From NCBI RefSeq assembly GCF_021462825.1, contig NZ_JAKEEB010000014.1:104244-168243 (forward strand): a stretch of DNA of 64,000 bases, written 5' to 3'. Position 1 is the stretch's first letter; each line of letters begins with the position of its first letter. Below the pieces are notes generated by a model. It made no database searches. It was not told where the DNA came from and worked only from the letters and a program-made list of their open reading frames with translations. This stretch comes from Streptomyces glomeratus (lineage in GTDB: Bacteria; Actinomycetota; Actinomycetes; Streptomycetales; Streptomycetaceae). The position numbers were made by a program, and so were the translations under genes. This document shows, in pieces, positions 32,172-41,281 of this stretch.

Positions 32172-35100
32172 ATGCATGACGACCGCACCCTGGTCGAGGC
32201 CCGACTGAGGCGAGTCCTCGACGAGCGCATCCGCCCCGCCGTGTACCCCGAGTCCGTACCGCTGCACGTGGCGGTGTGGCATGCGCCCGGCGAGCCCGTC
32301 CCGGTCGCCGAGGGCCTGGCCGCCCCGGCCGAGCCGATCGCGGTGGGCGCACGCTGGGGTGCCCCGTGGGGCACCAGCTGGTTCCGGGTGACCGGGACCG
32401 TCCCGGACGCCTGGGCCGGGAGGACCGTCGAGGCGCTGCTGGACCTCGGCTTCGACGAGAACATGCCGGGCTTCCAGTGCGAGGGGCTTGTGTACCGGCC
32501 CGACGGCACCCCGGTGAAGGGTCTCAACCCGCGCAACCAGTGGGTACGGATCGGCTCCCCCGTCGAGGGCGGTGAGGAGGTCGACCTGCGCATCGAGGCG
32601 GCGTCCAACCCGGTCGTCATGGGCTACCACCCCTTCCAGCCCACGCGGCTCGGCGACAAGGAGACCGCGGGCAGAGAGCCCCAGTACCGGCTCACGCGCA
32701 TGGACCTCGCCGTCTTCGACGAGACCGTGTGGCAGCTCGTGATGGACCTGGAGGTGCTCGGCGAGCTGATGGGGGAGCTGCCGGTGGAGTCCGGACGGCG
32801 CTGGGAGATCCTGCGCGCCGTGGAGCGGGCGTTGGACGCGGTCGACCTCCAGGACGTGGGCGGGTCGGCCGAGGGCGCCCGGACTCGGCTGGCCGATGTC
32901 CTGGCGGCGCCCGCAGCGCCCTCCGCGCACCGGATCAGCGCCGTGGGGCACGCGCACATCGACTCGGCGTGGCTGTGGCCGCTGAGGGAGACCGTGCGCA
33001 AGGTCGCCCGGACGGCGTCCAACATGACCGCGCTGATCGAGGACGAACCCGAGTTCGTCTTCGCCATGTCGCAGGCGCAGCAGTGGGCGTGGGTGAAGGA
33101 GCACCGGCCCGAGGTGTGGGCCCGGGTGAAGAAGGCGGTCGCGGAGGGCCGGTTCGTGCCCGCGGGCGGTATGTGGGTGGAGTCGGACACCAACATGCCG
33201 GGTTCGGAGGCGATGGCCCGTCAGTTCGTGCACGGCAAGCGGTTCTTCCTCGACGAGTTCGGGATCGAGAACGACGAGGCGTGGCTGCCCGACACGTTCG
33301 GCTTCGCGGCCGGGCTGCCGCAGATCATCAAGGCGGCGGGCTCCAGGTGGCTGCTCACCCAGAAGATCTCCTGGAGCCGGACGAACAAGTTCCCGCATCA
33401 CAGCTTTCTGTGGGAGGGCATCGACGGGACACGGATCTTCACCCACTTCCCGCCCGTCGACACCTACAACTGCTCCATGAAGGGCAGCGAAATCGCCCAC
33501 GCGGTACGGAACTTCAAGGACAAGGGATTGGCCCGGAACTCGCTCGCGCCGACCGGCTGGGGCGACGGAGGCGGCGGCACGACGCGCGAGATGGTGGCGA
33601 AGGCGGCGCGGCTGCGCGACCTCGAGGGCTCGGCGAGGGTGGTGTGGGAGACGCCGCGGGAGTTCTTCACCAAGGCGGAGGCGGAGTATCCCCACCCGCC
33701 GGTCTGGGTGGGCGAACTGTATCTGGAGCTGCACCGTGCCACGCTGACCAGCCAGGCGAAGACCAAGCAGGGCAATCGGCGCAGCGAGCATCTGCTGCGG
33801 GAGGCCGAGCTGTGGGCGGCCACGGCCGCCGTCCGCACCGGGTTCCGCTACCCGTACGAGGAACTGGACCGCGTCTGGAAGACGGTCCTGCTGCACCAGT
33901 TCCACGACATCCTGCCCGGCTCGTCGATCGCCTGGGTGCATCGCGAGGCACGGGCGACGTACGAGCGGATCGCCGCCGAGCTGAACGAGATCATCAAGGC
34001 CGCGCAGCGGGCGCTGGCCGGCGAGGGGACCCTGCCGCTGACGTTCAACGCGGCGCCGCACGCCCGTGCCGGGATCCCCGCGGGCGGCGCGGGCACTCCC
34101 GCCGAAGCGGGCCGGGTCGGCCGGGAGACCCGGCCGGGCGGCGGCTTCGTCCTCGACAACGGGCTGCTGCGCGTGCAGATCGACGGGCGGGGACTGGTCG
34201 TCTCCGCGTACGACATCGAGGCCGGCCGGGAGACCGTCGCACCGGGACGCGCCGCGAACCTCCTCCAGCTCCACCCCGACTTCCCCAACATGTGGGACGC
34301 CTGGGACGTGGACGCGTTCTACCGGAACACGGTCACCGACCTCCTGGACGCAGAGGAGGTCGTCCCCGGCGAGGACGGCGCCTCGGTCCGGGTCCTGCGG
34401 TCCTTCGGCGCGTCCCGCGTCACCCAGGTGCTCTCGCTGGCGCCGGGGGAACGGCGGCTGGAGATCGACACGGAGGTGGACTGGCACGAGACGGAGAAGT
34501 TCCTGAAGCTGGCCTTCCCGCTGGACCTGCATGCCGAACGCTATGCGTCCGAGACCCAGTTCGGGCACTTCTACCGGCCGACGCACACCAACACCTCGTG
34601 GGAGGCGGCGAAGTTCGAGGCGTGCAACCACCGCTTCGTGCATCTGGAGGAGCCCGGCTGGGGGGTGGCCGTGGTGAACGACTCGACCTACGGCCACGAC
34701 GTGACGCGCACGGTACGGGAGACGGACTCCGGTACGACCACCACCGTCCGGGCGTCCCTCCTGCGCGCCCCGCGGTTCCCCGACCCGGAGACGGACCAGG
34801 GACTCCATCGCTTCCGGCACGCCCTGGTGCCGGGGGCCACGATCGGCGACGCGGTTCGCGAAGGCTGGCGGATCAACCTGCCCGAACGGCGGCTGAGCGG
34901 TAAGCGCGCGGTGCCACCGCTGGTGACCGTGGCGGAGGACGCGGTCGTGCTGACGGCGGTCAAACTGGCTGACGACGGCAGCGGGGACGTCGTCGTACGC
35001 TTCCACGAGTCCCGGGGCGGCCGTACGCGCGCCATACTCACGGCGGACTTCGACGTCGCGGCGGTCACCACGACGGACCTTCTGGAGCGCCCGCTCGGCG

Positions 35101-35189
35101 ACCGGCCCGCACCGCACCGCGACGGCGACCGGATCACGCTGCGGCTGCGCCCGTTCGAGCTGGTGACGCTGCGGCTGAAGCGGGTCTGA
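32172..35189 (+). CDS. GH38 alpha-mannosidase
   Basis: This is a 1005-residue cytosolic-type alpha-mannosidase (no signal peptide) that retains configuration and needs zinc. Zinc ligands and active site are visible: VGHAHIDSAWLWPLRETVRK near residue 258, nucleophile Asp in WVESDTNMPGSE near 337, and a late His/Asp in LLHQFHDILPGSSIAWVHRE. The N-terminal 200 residues form the usual beta domain (WFRVTGTVPDAWAGRTVEAL), and the C-terminal 400 a beta-sandwich (FGHFYRPTHTNTSWEAAKFE). Start ATG 32172 follows CGGAG. It begins 37 bases after the GH85-like relic, as if both once formed a glycan-degradation operon. Confidence 0.95.
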   Translation: MHDDRTLVEARLRRVLDERIRPAVYPESVPLHVAVWHAPGEPVPVAEGLAAPAEPIAVGARWGAPWGTSWFRVTGTVPDAWAGRTVEALLDLGFDENMPGFQCEGLVYRPDGTPVKGLNPRNQWVRIGSPVEGGEEVDLRIEAASNPVVMGYHPFQPTRLGDKETAGREPQYRLTRMDLAVFDETVWQLVMDLEVLGELMGELPVESGRRWEILRAVERALDAVDLQDVGGSAEGARTRLADVLAAPAAPSAHRISAVGHAHIDSAWLWPLRETVRKVARTASNMTALIEDEPEFVFAMSQAQQWAWVKEHRPEVWARVKKAVAEGRFVPAGGMWVESDTNMPGSEAMARQFVHGKRFFLDEFGIENDEAWLPDTFGFAAGLPQIIKAAGSRWLLTQKISWSRTNKFPHHSFLWEGIDGTRIFTHFPPVDTYNCSMKGSEIAHAVRNFKDKGLARNSLAPTGWGDGGGGTTREMVAKAARLRDLEGSARVVWETPREFFTKAEAEYPHPPVWVGELYLELHRATLTSQAKTKQGNRRSEHLLREAELWAATAAVRTGFRYPYEELDRVWKTVLLHQFHDILPGSSIAWVHREARATYERIAAELNEIIKAAQRALAGEGTLPLTFNAAPHARAGIPAGGAGTPAEAGRVGRETRPGGGFVLDNGLLRVQIDGRGLVVSAYDIEAGRETVAPGRAANLLQLHPDFPNMWDAWDVDAFYRNTVTDLLDAEEVVPGEDGASVRVLRSFGASRVTQVLSLAPGERRLEIDTEVDWHETEKFLKLAFPLDLHAERYASETQFGHFYRPTHTNTSWEAAKFEACNHRFVHLEEPGWGVAVVNDSTYGHDVTRTVRETDSGTTTTVRASLLRAPRFPDPETDQGLHRFRHALVPGATIGDAVREGWRINLPERRLSGKRAVPPLVTVAEDAVVLTAVKLADDGSGDVVVRFHESRGGRTRAILTADFDVAAVTTTDLLERPLGDRPAPHRDGDRITLRLRPFELVTLRLKRV

Positions 35190-35199
35190 GCGGCTGCGC

Positions 35200-35228
35200 G
35201 TGCACCGCGGGCCCGGCCCGTGGTGCAC
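35200..35228. terminator. bidirectional hairpin between GH38 and LMF genes
   Basis: GTGCACCGCGGG (35200-35211) pairs with CCCGTGGTGCAC (35217-35228) around a 5-base loop, with one G-T position in the 12-bp stem. It lies 11 bases after the mannosidase stop and 46 bases before the convergent gene's stop, ideal for ending both transcripts. Confidence 0.65.
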
Positions 35229-35274
35229 CCGCGACGCGGCGGACGCGGATCTTCGAGGGCACCTGCCGGCGCGT

Positions 35275-36699
35275 CTACCGCCTCTGCGCCATCGGGGCGG
35301 CCAGCCGTGTCGGGGGCATGAACTCCCGGACGTAGCTCCGGTGCCAGCACGCCCCCGTCTCCCGCAGTTCGCGCCAGGTGGTGAACCGGTAGTGGTACAG
35401 GCTGGCCCGTATGAATCGCGGTGGTGCGTCCGGCGGGAACGGGGAGCGGCGCAGCAGCCGCAGCGTGTCCCGGTCGTTTTCGAGCAGACGTTCGACCAGA
35501 CCGCCGAACCACGACCCCGCGTACGCCGGGGAAAGCGCCGCGAACCACATCAGCCAGTCGAGTCGCAGATGGTACGGGGCGTACTGGTGCGGCCAGCGCC
35601 GTGGATCGCCCGGCTTGCCCTTGAACTCGTACTCCCGCCAGTCCGAGTCCTCGCGCGGCACGTCGTCCGCCGTGCCCTCGACCACCACCTCGTAGCGCGT
35701 CCGGCTCACGCTGCCGAACGCGCCGTAGGTGTTGACGAGGTGCAGCGGGTCGAAGGAGCGGTTCATGACCTGGCCGCTGGAGACCATGTTGCGCACGGGG
35801 TGGTAGCTGAGGCAGACCAGGCCCGCACAGACCACCAGCACGAGGACCGCGTACCACAGCGGCGGCCCGGACACCGCCGGGGCGGTGGTGGCGAACCGGA
35901 CCGCCGACAGGGCCAGGACGATCGTGATCCAGTTGAGCCAGGAGAAGTTGCCGGACAGCACCAGCCACAGCTGGGTCAGGATCATCAGTGACGCGGCGGC
36001 CGTGGCGATCGGCTGAGGGGTGAACAGCAGCACCGGGACGACAAGCTGGGTGACATGGTTGGCCGCCACCTCGACGCGGTGCAGCGGCTTCGGCAGATGG
36101 TGGAAGAACCAGCTCAGCGGGCCCGGCATGGGCTGGGTCTCGTGGTGGTAGTCCAGACAGGTCAGCTGCCGCCAGCACGCGTCCCCGCGGATCTTGATGA
36201 GCCCGGCGCCGAACTCCACGCGGAACAGGATCCAGCGCAGCAGGAACAGCACCACGACCGGCGGGGCGACCTCGTCGTTGCCCAGGAAGACCGCAAGGAA
36301 GCCGACCTCCAGCAGCAGCGACTCCCAGCCGAACGAGTACCAGGTCTGGCCGACGTTGACGATCGACAGGTACAGCGCCCAGGGGATCAGCCAGAGCACC
36401 ATCGCGGCCCAGAGCGGCACCTGGGAGTCGAGCCCGGCGATCAGCGCCGCCGACACCGCGCACCCCGCCCAGGACCAGGCGGCGAAGAAGCGGTCCGAGT
36501 AGCGGAGATGGAAGACGCTCGGCGCCTGCCGGAACGGGACCCGGGCGACGAAACGCGGCACCGGCAGCATTCCGCGCTCCCCGATCAGCGCACGGAACTG
36601 CAGGGCCGCGGTCAGGAAGGCGAAGAGGTACACCACCGCCAGGGCCCGCTGGAAGACCAGCCGGCTCAGCCAGTACTCCGGTGCGACGAACCAGTTCAC
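35275..36699 (-). CDS. lipase maturation factor-like membrane protein
   Basis: This is a 474-residue polytopic membrane protein starting at GTG 36699 (GGAG upstream). The N-terminal half holds several spans (LSRLVFQRALAVVYLFAFLT; LWAAMVLWLIPWALYLSIVN). The diagnostic WYSFGWESLLLEVGFLAVFL and LLRWILFRVEFGAGLIKIRG-type blocks, plus CWRQLTCLDYHHETQPMPGP, are those of the LMF1 family, which in animals assists lipase folding in the ER. YAPYHLRLDWLMWFAALSP near the C terminus is also conserved. In bacteria the function is unproven; a role in extracytoplasmic protein folding is inferred only. Confidence 0.9.
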   Translation of the reverse strand: MNWFVAPEYWLSRLVFQRALAVVYLFAFLTAALQFRALIGERGMLPVPRFVARVPFRQAPSVFHLRYSDRFFAAWSWAGCAVSAALIAGLDSQVPLWAAMVLWLIPWALYLSIVNVGQTWYSFGWESLLLEVGFLAVFLGNDEVAPPVVVLFLLRWILFRVEFGAGLIKIRGDACWRQLTCLDYHHETQPMPGPLSWFFHHLPKPLHRVEVAANHVTQLVVPVLLFTPQPIATAAASLMILTQLWLVLSGNFSWLNWITIVLALSAVRFATTAPAVSGPPLWYAVLVLVVCAGLVCLSYHPVRNMVSSGQVMNRSFDPLHLVNTYGAFGSVSRTRYEVVVEGTADDVPREDSDWREYEFKGKPGDPRRWPHQYAPYHLRLDWLMWFAALSPAYAGSWFGGLVERLLENDRDTLRLLRRSPFPPDAPPRFIRASLYHYRFTTWRELRETGACWHRSYVREFMPPTRLAAPMAQRR

Positions 36700-36843
36700 G
36701 GTGACCGCTCCTCTCCCTCCAGTGTGGCCCCGGTACCCCTCGCCGGCCGGTCCGGCCGTCGCGGTGCGCAGGCGGCTCGCCACATGCGTCACCTGCCCCC
36801 GGCAGGACTCGAAGATTCGCGGAAACCCTGGCATGGTGGCCCC

Positions 36844-38919
36844 ATGGCTGAGCGGGGAGCGAGCGCCCTGGCGCTCCCGGAGAACTGGCCGGCCCACCCG
36901 GATCCGGTCCTGGCGCTCAATCGCATGGGCAGCTTCGACTGGGACCTCGACTCCGGACTCATCCACATGGACGCCCAGGCCCACGAGATCTTCGACATAC
37001 GCTCCGGGGAGTTCGACGGCCGTGTCGAAACCCTGACCGGCCGCGTCCCGCCGCACGAGGGCCGGCGTCTCGACGCCCTGATCGCCCGGGCCATCAAGGA
37101 CGGCAGTGAGAACTACGGCGCCTACTTCCGCGTCCGTTGCCACGACGGCACCCTGCGCTGGACCCACACCCAGGGCTATATCAGGCGAGACGGGACGGGG
37201 CGGCCGCGCCGCATCATCGGCATCGTCCGCGACGCCACCCAGGAGCTCCGCGACAGCCGGGCACGCGCCGACCAGGCCTTGCAGGACGAGGCCGTGCGCC
37301 AGCAGACGAGCGTGGTCCAGACCACCACCGCGGCGCTGGCACACGCCCGCACCGTGCAGGACGTCATCGACGTCCTCAAGGACAGCCACGGACTCACCCA
37401 CCTGGGCGCCGCCAGCCTGGTGGTCGGCCTGGTGGAGGCCGGGCGCATCCGGCTGGTCGCCGAGGGACCCGCGAGCGCGTCCGTACCGGGCACCGAGATC
37501 ACCCGTATCGACGAGCCGTATCCGATGGGTGAGGTGGTCCGCACCCTCAGCCCCCGGTTCATCGAGTCCCCGGAGGAGTTCGCCGAGCACTACCCGATCC
37601 TGTGGCCGCACCTCACGGACCTGCACATCACCTCGGCCGCCTATCTGCCGCTGATCGTGCAGGCCCGCCCCATCGGCGCGATGGGCCTGCTCTACGACGA
37701 CCACCGCGGCTTCACCCCGGAGGAACGCAACGTCCTCCTCGCGCTGGGCAGCAGCATCGCGCAGAGCCTCCAGCGCGCCATGTTCTACGACCAGGAGATG
37801 GACCTCGCCCAGGGACTTCAGCAGGCGATGCTGCCGCGCTCCATCCCGAGCGTGCCCGGCGCCGACATCGCCGTCCGTTACCGCTCGCCGTCGCTCGGCC
37901 GGGACATCGGCGGCGACTGGTACGACCTGATCCCGCTGCCCGGCGGCCGGGTCGGCGCGGTCATCGGCGACGTCCAGGGCCACGACACCCATGCGGCCGC
38001 CGTCATGGGCCAGCTGCGGGTGGCGCTGCGGGCGTACGCCGCCGAAGGCCACAACCCCGCCACCGTGATGGCGCGTGCCTCGGTGTTCCTCAAGGAACTC
38101 GACCCCGATCGCTTCGCGACCTGCCTCTACGCCGAGGCCGACCTGTCCACGGGGGTGGTGCAGCTGGTCCGGGCAGGCCATATCGACCCGATGCTGAGGT
38201 CTGCCGGTGGGGGCTCCTGCCGGCCGCTGCCGGTCGAGGGCGGACTGCCCCTCGGTCTGTCCGCCGAGTTCGGCGGGCTCACCTACCCGGTCACCACCGT
38301 CGAGCTGGAACCGGGCCAGACCCTGCTGATGTGCACCGACGGCCTGGTCGAACGGCCGGGGGCCGACCTCTCCGAGGGCGTGCAGACGCTGCAGAAGCTG
38401 GTCTGTTCCGCTCCCGACGATGTCCAGGACCTGGCCGACCGGCTCATCAGGGTCGCCGCGCAACGGGGCGGAGACGACGACGTGGCCCTGTTGCTGCTGC
38501 GGCGCGGGGGCCTGGCCCAGCGCTCCGGAGGCCGGCTTCAGCAGCATGTCGCACTGGGTGATCCGGAGGCCCTCGTCGAGGCCCGCCGTATGATCCGGTC
38601 CGCCGTCCGCTCCTGGGGCGCCGGTGAGCGGTCCGACGAGATCGAACTGGTCGCCGACGAACTGATCAGCAACGTCCTCATGCACACCGAGGGCCCGGCG
38701 ACCGTCACCCTGCGGGTCATCACCGGACACGACCGCAGGTTCCGGGTGGAGGTCGAGGACTCCTCCAGCGCCCTGCCCCGCCGCCGTGACGCGGGCGTCC
38801 TCGGGGTCTCGGGCCGGGGCCTGCTGCTCGTCGACCGGCTCGCGGACGACTGGGGTGTGGAGTCACGCGGCGTCGGCAAGGTCGTCTGGGCCGAGTTCAG
38901 GGTCGTGCCCCGCCGCTGA
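36844..38919 (+). CDS. PAS-GAF-PP2C (SpoIIE) phosphatase with C-terminal HATPase
   Basis: This is a 691-residue cytosolic regulator. Residues 20-130 are PAS/PAC (ALNRMGSFDWDLDSGLIHMD; LRWTHTQGYIRRDG). About 150-305 is GAF (AALAHARTVQDVIDVL to LYDDHRGFTPEERNVLLALG). About 325-545 is the SpoIIE/PP2C phosphatase (LQQAMLPRSIPSVPGADIAV; RDIGGDWYDLIPLPGG; AVIGDVQGHDTHAA; CTDGLVERPG). About 560-690 is an RsbW-like HATPase (ELVADELISNVLMHTEGPAT; GRGLLLVDRLADDWGV). These proteins set sigma-factor activity through anti-anti-sigma phosphorylation. Streptomyces has dozens, and the partner here is not local. Start ATG 36844 follows GGTGGCC, a weak site. Confidence 0.94.
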   Translation: MAERGASALALPENWPAHPDPVLALNRMGSFDWDLDSGLIHMDAQAHEIFDIRSGEFDGRVETLTGRVPPHEGRRLDALIARAIKDGSENYGAYFRVRCHDGTLRWTHTQGYIRRDGTGRPRRIIGIVRDATQELRDSRARADQALQDEAVRQQTSVVQTTTAALAHARTVQDVIDVLKDSHGLTHLGAASLVVGLVEAGRIRLVAEGPASASVPGTEITRIDEPYPMGEVVRTLSPRFIESPEEFAEHYPILWPHLTDLHITSAAYLPLIVQARPIGAMGLLYDDHRGFTPEERNVLLALGSSIAQSLQRAMFYDQEMDLAQGLQQAMLPRSIPSVPGADIAVRYRSPSLGRDIGGDWYDLIPLPGGRVGAVIGDVQGHDTHAAAVMGQLRVALRAYAAEGHNPATVMARASVFLKELDPDRFATCLYAEADLSTGVVQLVRAGHIDPMLRSAGGGSCRPLPVEGGLPLGLSAEFGGLTYPVTTVELEPGQTLLMCTDGLVERPGADLSEGVQTLQKLVCSAPDDVQDLADRLIRVAAQRGGDDDVALLLLRRGGLAQRSGGRLQQHVALGDPEALVEARRMIRSAVRSWGAGERSDEIELVADELISNVLMHTEGPATVTLRVITGHDRRFRVEVEDSSSALPRRRDAGVLGVSGRGLLLVDRLADDWGVESRGVGKVVWAEFRVVPRR

Positions 38920-38966
38920 GCCGCACGACGGGTCGCGAGCGCGGTGGCCGGTGGCACCCTGGACAC

Positions 38967-39827
38967 ATGCCGGAACTGCCCGAGGTCGAAGCACTCAAGG
39001 ACTTCCTCACCGACCATGTCGTCGGCCACGAGGTCGTCCGTGTGCTGCCCGTCGCGATCAGTGTTCTGAAGACCTACGACCCGCCGGTCGCCGCCCTGGA
39101 GGGCCGCGCGATCACGGCCGTACGCCGGTACGGCAAGTTCCTGGACCTCCAGGCCGACGGGCTGCACCTCGTCACCCACCTGGCGCGCGCCGGCTGGCTC
39201 CAGTGGCGGGACCGCCTGCCCGACGGCCCGCCCCGCCCCGGCAAGGGCCCGCTCGCCCTGAGGGTGGCCCTGGAGACGGGGGAGGGCTTCGACCTGACGG
39301 AGGCCGGCACCCAGAAGCGGCTCGCGGTGTACGTCGTGCGGGATCCGCAGGAGGTCCCCGGAGTGGCCCGGCTGGGTCCGGATCCGCTGGCCGACGACTT
39401 CGGGGAGCAGCGTCTTGTGAAGCTCCTGGCGGGTGAGCGCCGGCAGATCAAGGGCGTGTTGCGCGATCAGAGTCTGATCGCGGGTGTCGGCAACGCCTAC
39501 AGCGACGAGATCCTGCACGCGGCGAGGATGTCCCCGTTCAAACTGGCTTCGTCGCTGTCGCCGGAGGAGGTCCGGGGCCTGTACGAGGCGCTGCGCACGA
39601 CGCTCGTGGAGGCGGTCGAGCGCTCACGCGGTCTGGCCGCCGGGCGCCTCAAGGCGGAGAAGAAGAGCGGCCTGAGGGTCCACGGCCGCACGGGAGAACC
39701 CTGCCCGGTGTGCGGCGACACCATCCGTGAGGTGTCCTTCAGCGACTCCTCGCTGCAGTACTGCCCGACGTGCCAGACCGGCGGCAAGCCGCTCGCCGAC
39801 CGCAGGATGTCACGGCTGCTGAAGTAG
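38967..39827 (+). CDS. Fpg/Nei-family DNA glycosylase
   Basis: This is a 286-residue base-excision repair enzyme. The mature N terminus PELPEVEALKDFL supplies the catalytic Pro and Glu. The helix-two-turn-helix is LRDQSLIAGVGNAYSDEIL. The C-terminal zinc finger is CPVCGDTIREVSFSDSSLQY then CPTCQTGG, with four Cys. The lysine region in the N-domain is ITAVRRYGKFLDLQADG. It removes oxidised purines or pyrimidines and nicks the abasic site. The actinobacterial group differs from canonical MutM, so Fpg versus Nei specificity is open. It is 47 bases after the phosphatase gene. Confidence 0.93.
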   Translation: MPELPEVEALKDFLTDHVVGHEVVRVLPVAISVLKTYDPPVAALEGRAITAVRRYGKFLDLQADGLHLVTHLARAGWLQWRDRLPDGPPRPGKGPLALRVALETGEGFDLTEAGTQKRLAVYVVRDPQEVPGVARLGPDPLADDFGEQRLVKLLAGERRQIKGVLRDQSLIAGVGNAYSDEILHAARMSPFKLASSLSPEEVRGLYEALRTTLVEAVERSRGLAAGRLKAEKKSGLRVHGRTGEPCPVCGDTIREVSFSDSSLQYCPTCQTGGKPLADRRMSRLLK

Positions 39828-39838
39828 CCGCCGGCCGG

Positions 39839-40495
39839 TCAGTGGGACTTCAGCGTGACCAGATGGTGGCCGTCCTCGGTGCGTACCTCGTAGTGGTCGA
39901 TCTGCTGCGAGGTGAGGGCTGCCCCGCCCTGTACCGAGGTCGCCTCGCCGTCGTCCGCGGGCACCATCCAGCTCGTCACGGTCTGCTCCGAACCGTCCTT
40001 GCCGACCACGACCAGCCGACAGGAGTGGGGACCGGACTTGTCCTTGACCGTCACGTCGATCTGGCTGCCCCAGACCCGGTCCTGCGCGGTGACCCGTGCC
40101 CAGACGCCGGTCTCCGGGTCGGTCCCGTCCATCGCGTTGACGACGGCCGAGGACTCGTGTCCCGAGACGACCGCCACCGTCGATCCGCCGACCGCGAACG
40201 CCACGGCCGCCGCGACCGCGTACAGCCAGCGCCTGCGCTTGCCGCGGTGCTTGGTCGTCACCTCGTCGAGCAGCCGCTCCAGCAGGCGCGGCCCGGGGGA
40301 GGCGAAGGGGTGCACCGACCGCGGGGTCGCCCTCCGGTACAGCATCAACTGCCGTGCGGCAGGCCCGAATTCGGTCACATGGGCCTTACAGCTCGGACAC
40401 CCCATGAGGTGGTCCTCGAAGCGGAAGGCTTCCGCCTCGTCCAGCACGCCGAGCGCGTAGGCGCCGACGTCGCGATGGCGTTCCAGGGACCTCAT
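39839..40495 (-). CDS. membrane anti-sigma factor with zinc-finger N terminus
   Basis: This is a 218-residue single-pass protein. The N-terminal ZAS-type domain has His/Cys ligands in RHRDVGAYALGVLDEAEAFR and FEDHLMGCPSCKAHVTEFG (HxxxC-x2-C). One membrane span, WLYAVAAAVAFAVGGSTVAV, precedes an outside domain (VNAMDGTDPETGVWARVTAQ to YEVRTEDGHHLVTLKSH). It should bind and silence the ECF sigma factor encoded upstream on the same strand, releasing it on an extracytoplasmic or redox signal. The linker before the span is Arg/Lys rich (TTKHRGKRRR). Confidence 0.9.
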   Translation of the reverse strand: MRSLERHRDVGAYALGVLDEAEAFRFEDHLMGCPSCKAHVTEFGPAARQLMLYRRATPRSVHPFASPGPRLLERLLDEVTTKHRGKRRRWLYAVAAAVAFAVGGSTVAVVSGHESSAVVNAMDGTDPETGVWARVTAQDRVWGSQIDVTVKDKSGPHSCRLVVVGKDGSEQTVTSWMVPADDGEATSVQGGAALTSQQIDHYEVRTEDGHHLVTLKSH

Positions 40496-40633
40496 ACCAA
40501 ATCCTCATGCCGTGAGCGGGGTGTGATGCTGCTGTTGCCCACGGGTACGGACCGGGCGGCCGAATCACTCAAGGCCGTTACCGAATCGCGGCCAAGACAT
40601 TCGGAGCCGTCGGCCCGGCGGATTGGTCCGTCC

Positions 40634-41146
40634 TCAAAAAAGATGGATGGCGAGATGTCCCAGGGGGAGTCCGAGCTGCCAGGCGGGCGTCCAGACGTGG
40701 GGGCCGTCGTCCTCCCCGTTCACCGAGCCGCCGGGCACCGCGTCCAGGTCCGGGGCGAGCAGTTCGGTCTCCTCCAGCCAGCGCCAGGCCGCCGAGGCCA
40801 GCTCCAGGTCCGGTGCCGGGCCGCCCGAGTGGGCCGCCGCGGCGGTCACCTGGCCCATCCGTTCGCGCACCCAGTCCTCCCACGGCTGGTCGTACGCCGT
40901 CAGCGAAAGCCAGGTCTCCAGCTGGGTGACGACACGGATGCCGGGCAGTTCGCCGCCGGTGTCGGACAGGAAAATGGTCAGTGCCAGGGCGTCGCGCCCG
41001 GCACGGAACTCGAAGGACGTGGGCGGCATGAGGTCGCCGGTCCGCAGCAGTTCGTCCGCGATGTACTCGGCGTACAGCCACGCCATGGGGACGGCCAGAT
41101 CACCGTCGCCGGTGCCGTCCGTGCTCTCTTGGCCTCTGTGCAGCAT
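40634..41146 (-). CDS. unknown protein encoded between sigma and anti-sigma genes
   Basis: This is a 170-residue soluble protein with no family I can name. Start ATG 41146 is supported by a purine-rich GGAGGAAGG stretch. The body is a plausible alpha/beta fold with regular aromatic positions: MAWLYAEYIADELLRTGDLM, GIRVVTQLETWLSLTAYDQP, LASAAWRWLEETELLAPDLD, VWTPAWQLGLPLGHLAIHLF. Its place between an ECF sigma gene and its presumed anti-sigma gene suggests a third component of that switch, or an unrelated passenger. Gaps of 135 and 138 bases on either side could hold separate promoters. Confidence 0.7.
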   Translation of the reverse strand: MLHRGQESTDGTGDGDLAVPMAWLYAEYIADELLRTGDLMPPTSFEFRAGRDALALTIFLSDTGGELPGIRVVTQLETWLSLTAYDQPWEDWVRERMGQVTAAAAHSGGPAPDLELASAAWRWLEETELLAPDLDAVPGGSVNGEDDGPHVWTPAWQLGLPLGHLAIHLF

Positions 41147-41281
41147 CCCTTCCTGCCTTCCTCCGGTACGTGCGCGTCGCCCGGTTGCGGGCCCCGCTGC
41201 GGAACACGGATGAGGCAAGCTGATTGCTCAACCATGGTCCGCAGCAAGGCGCTTTACGGAGGTTTGACCTGGCCTTCGGTT

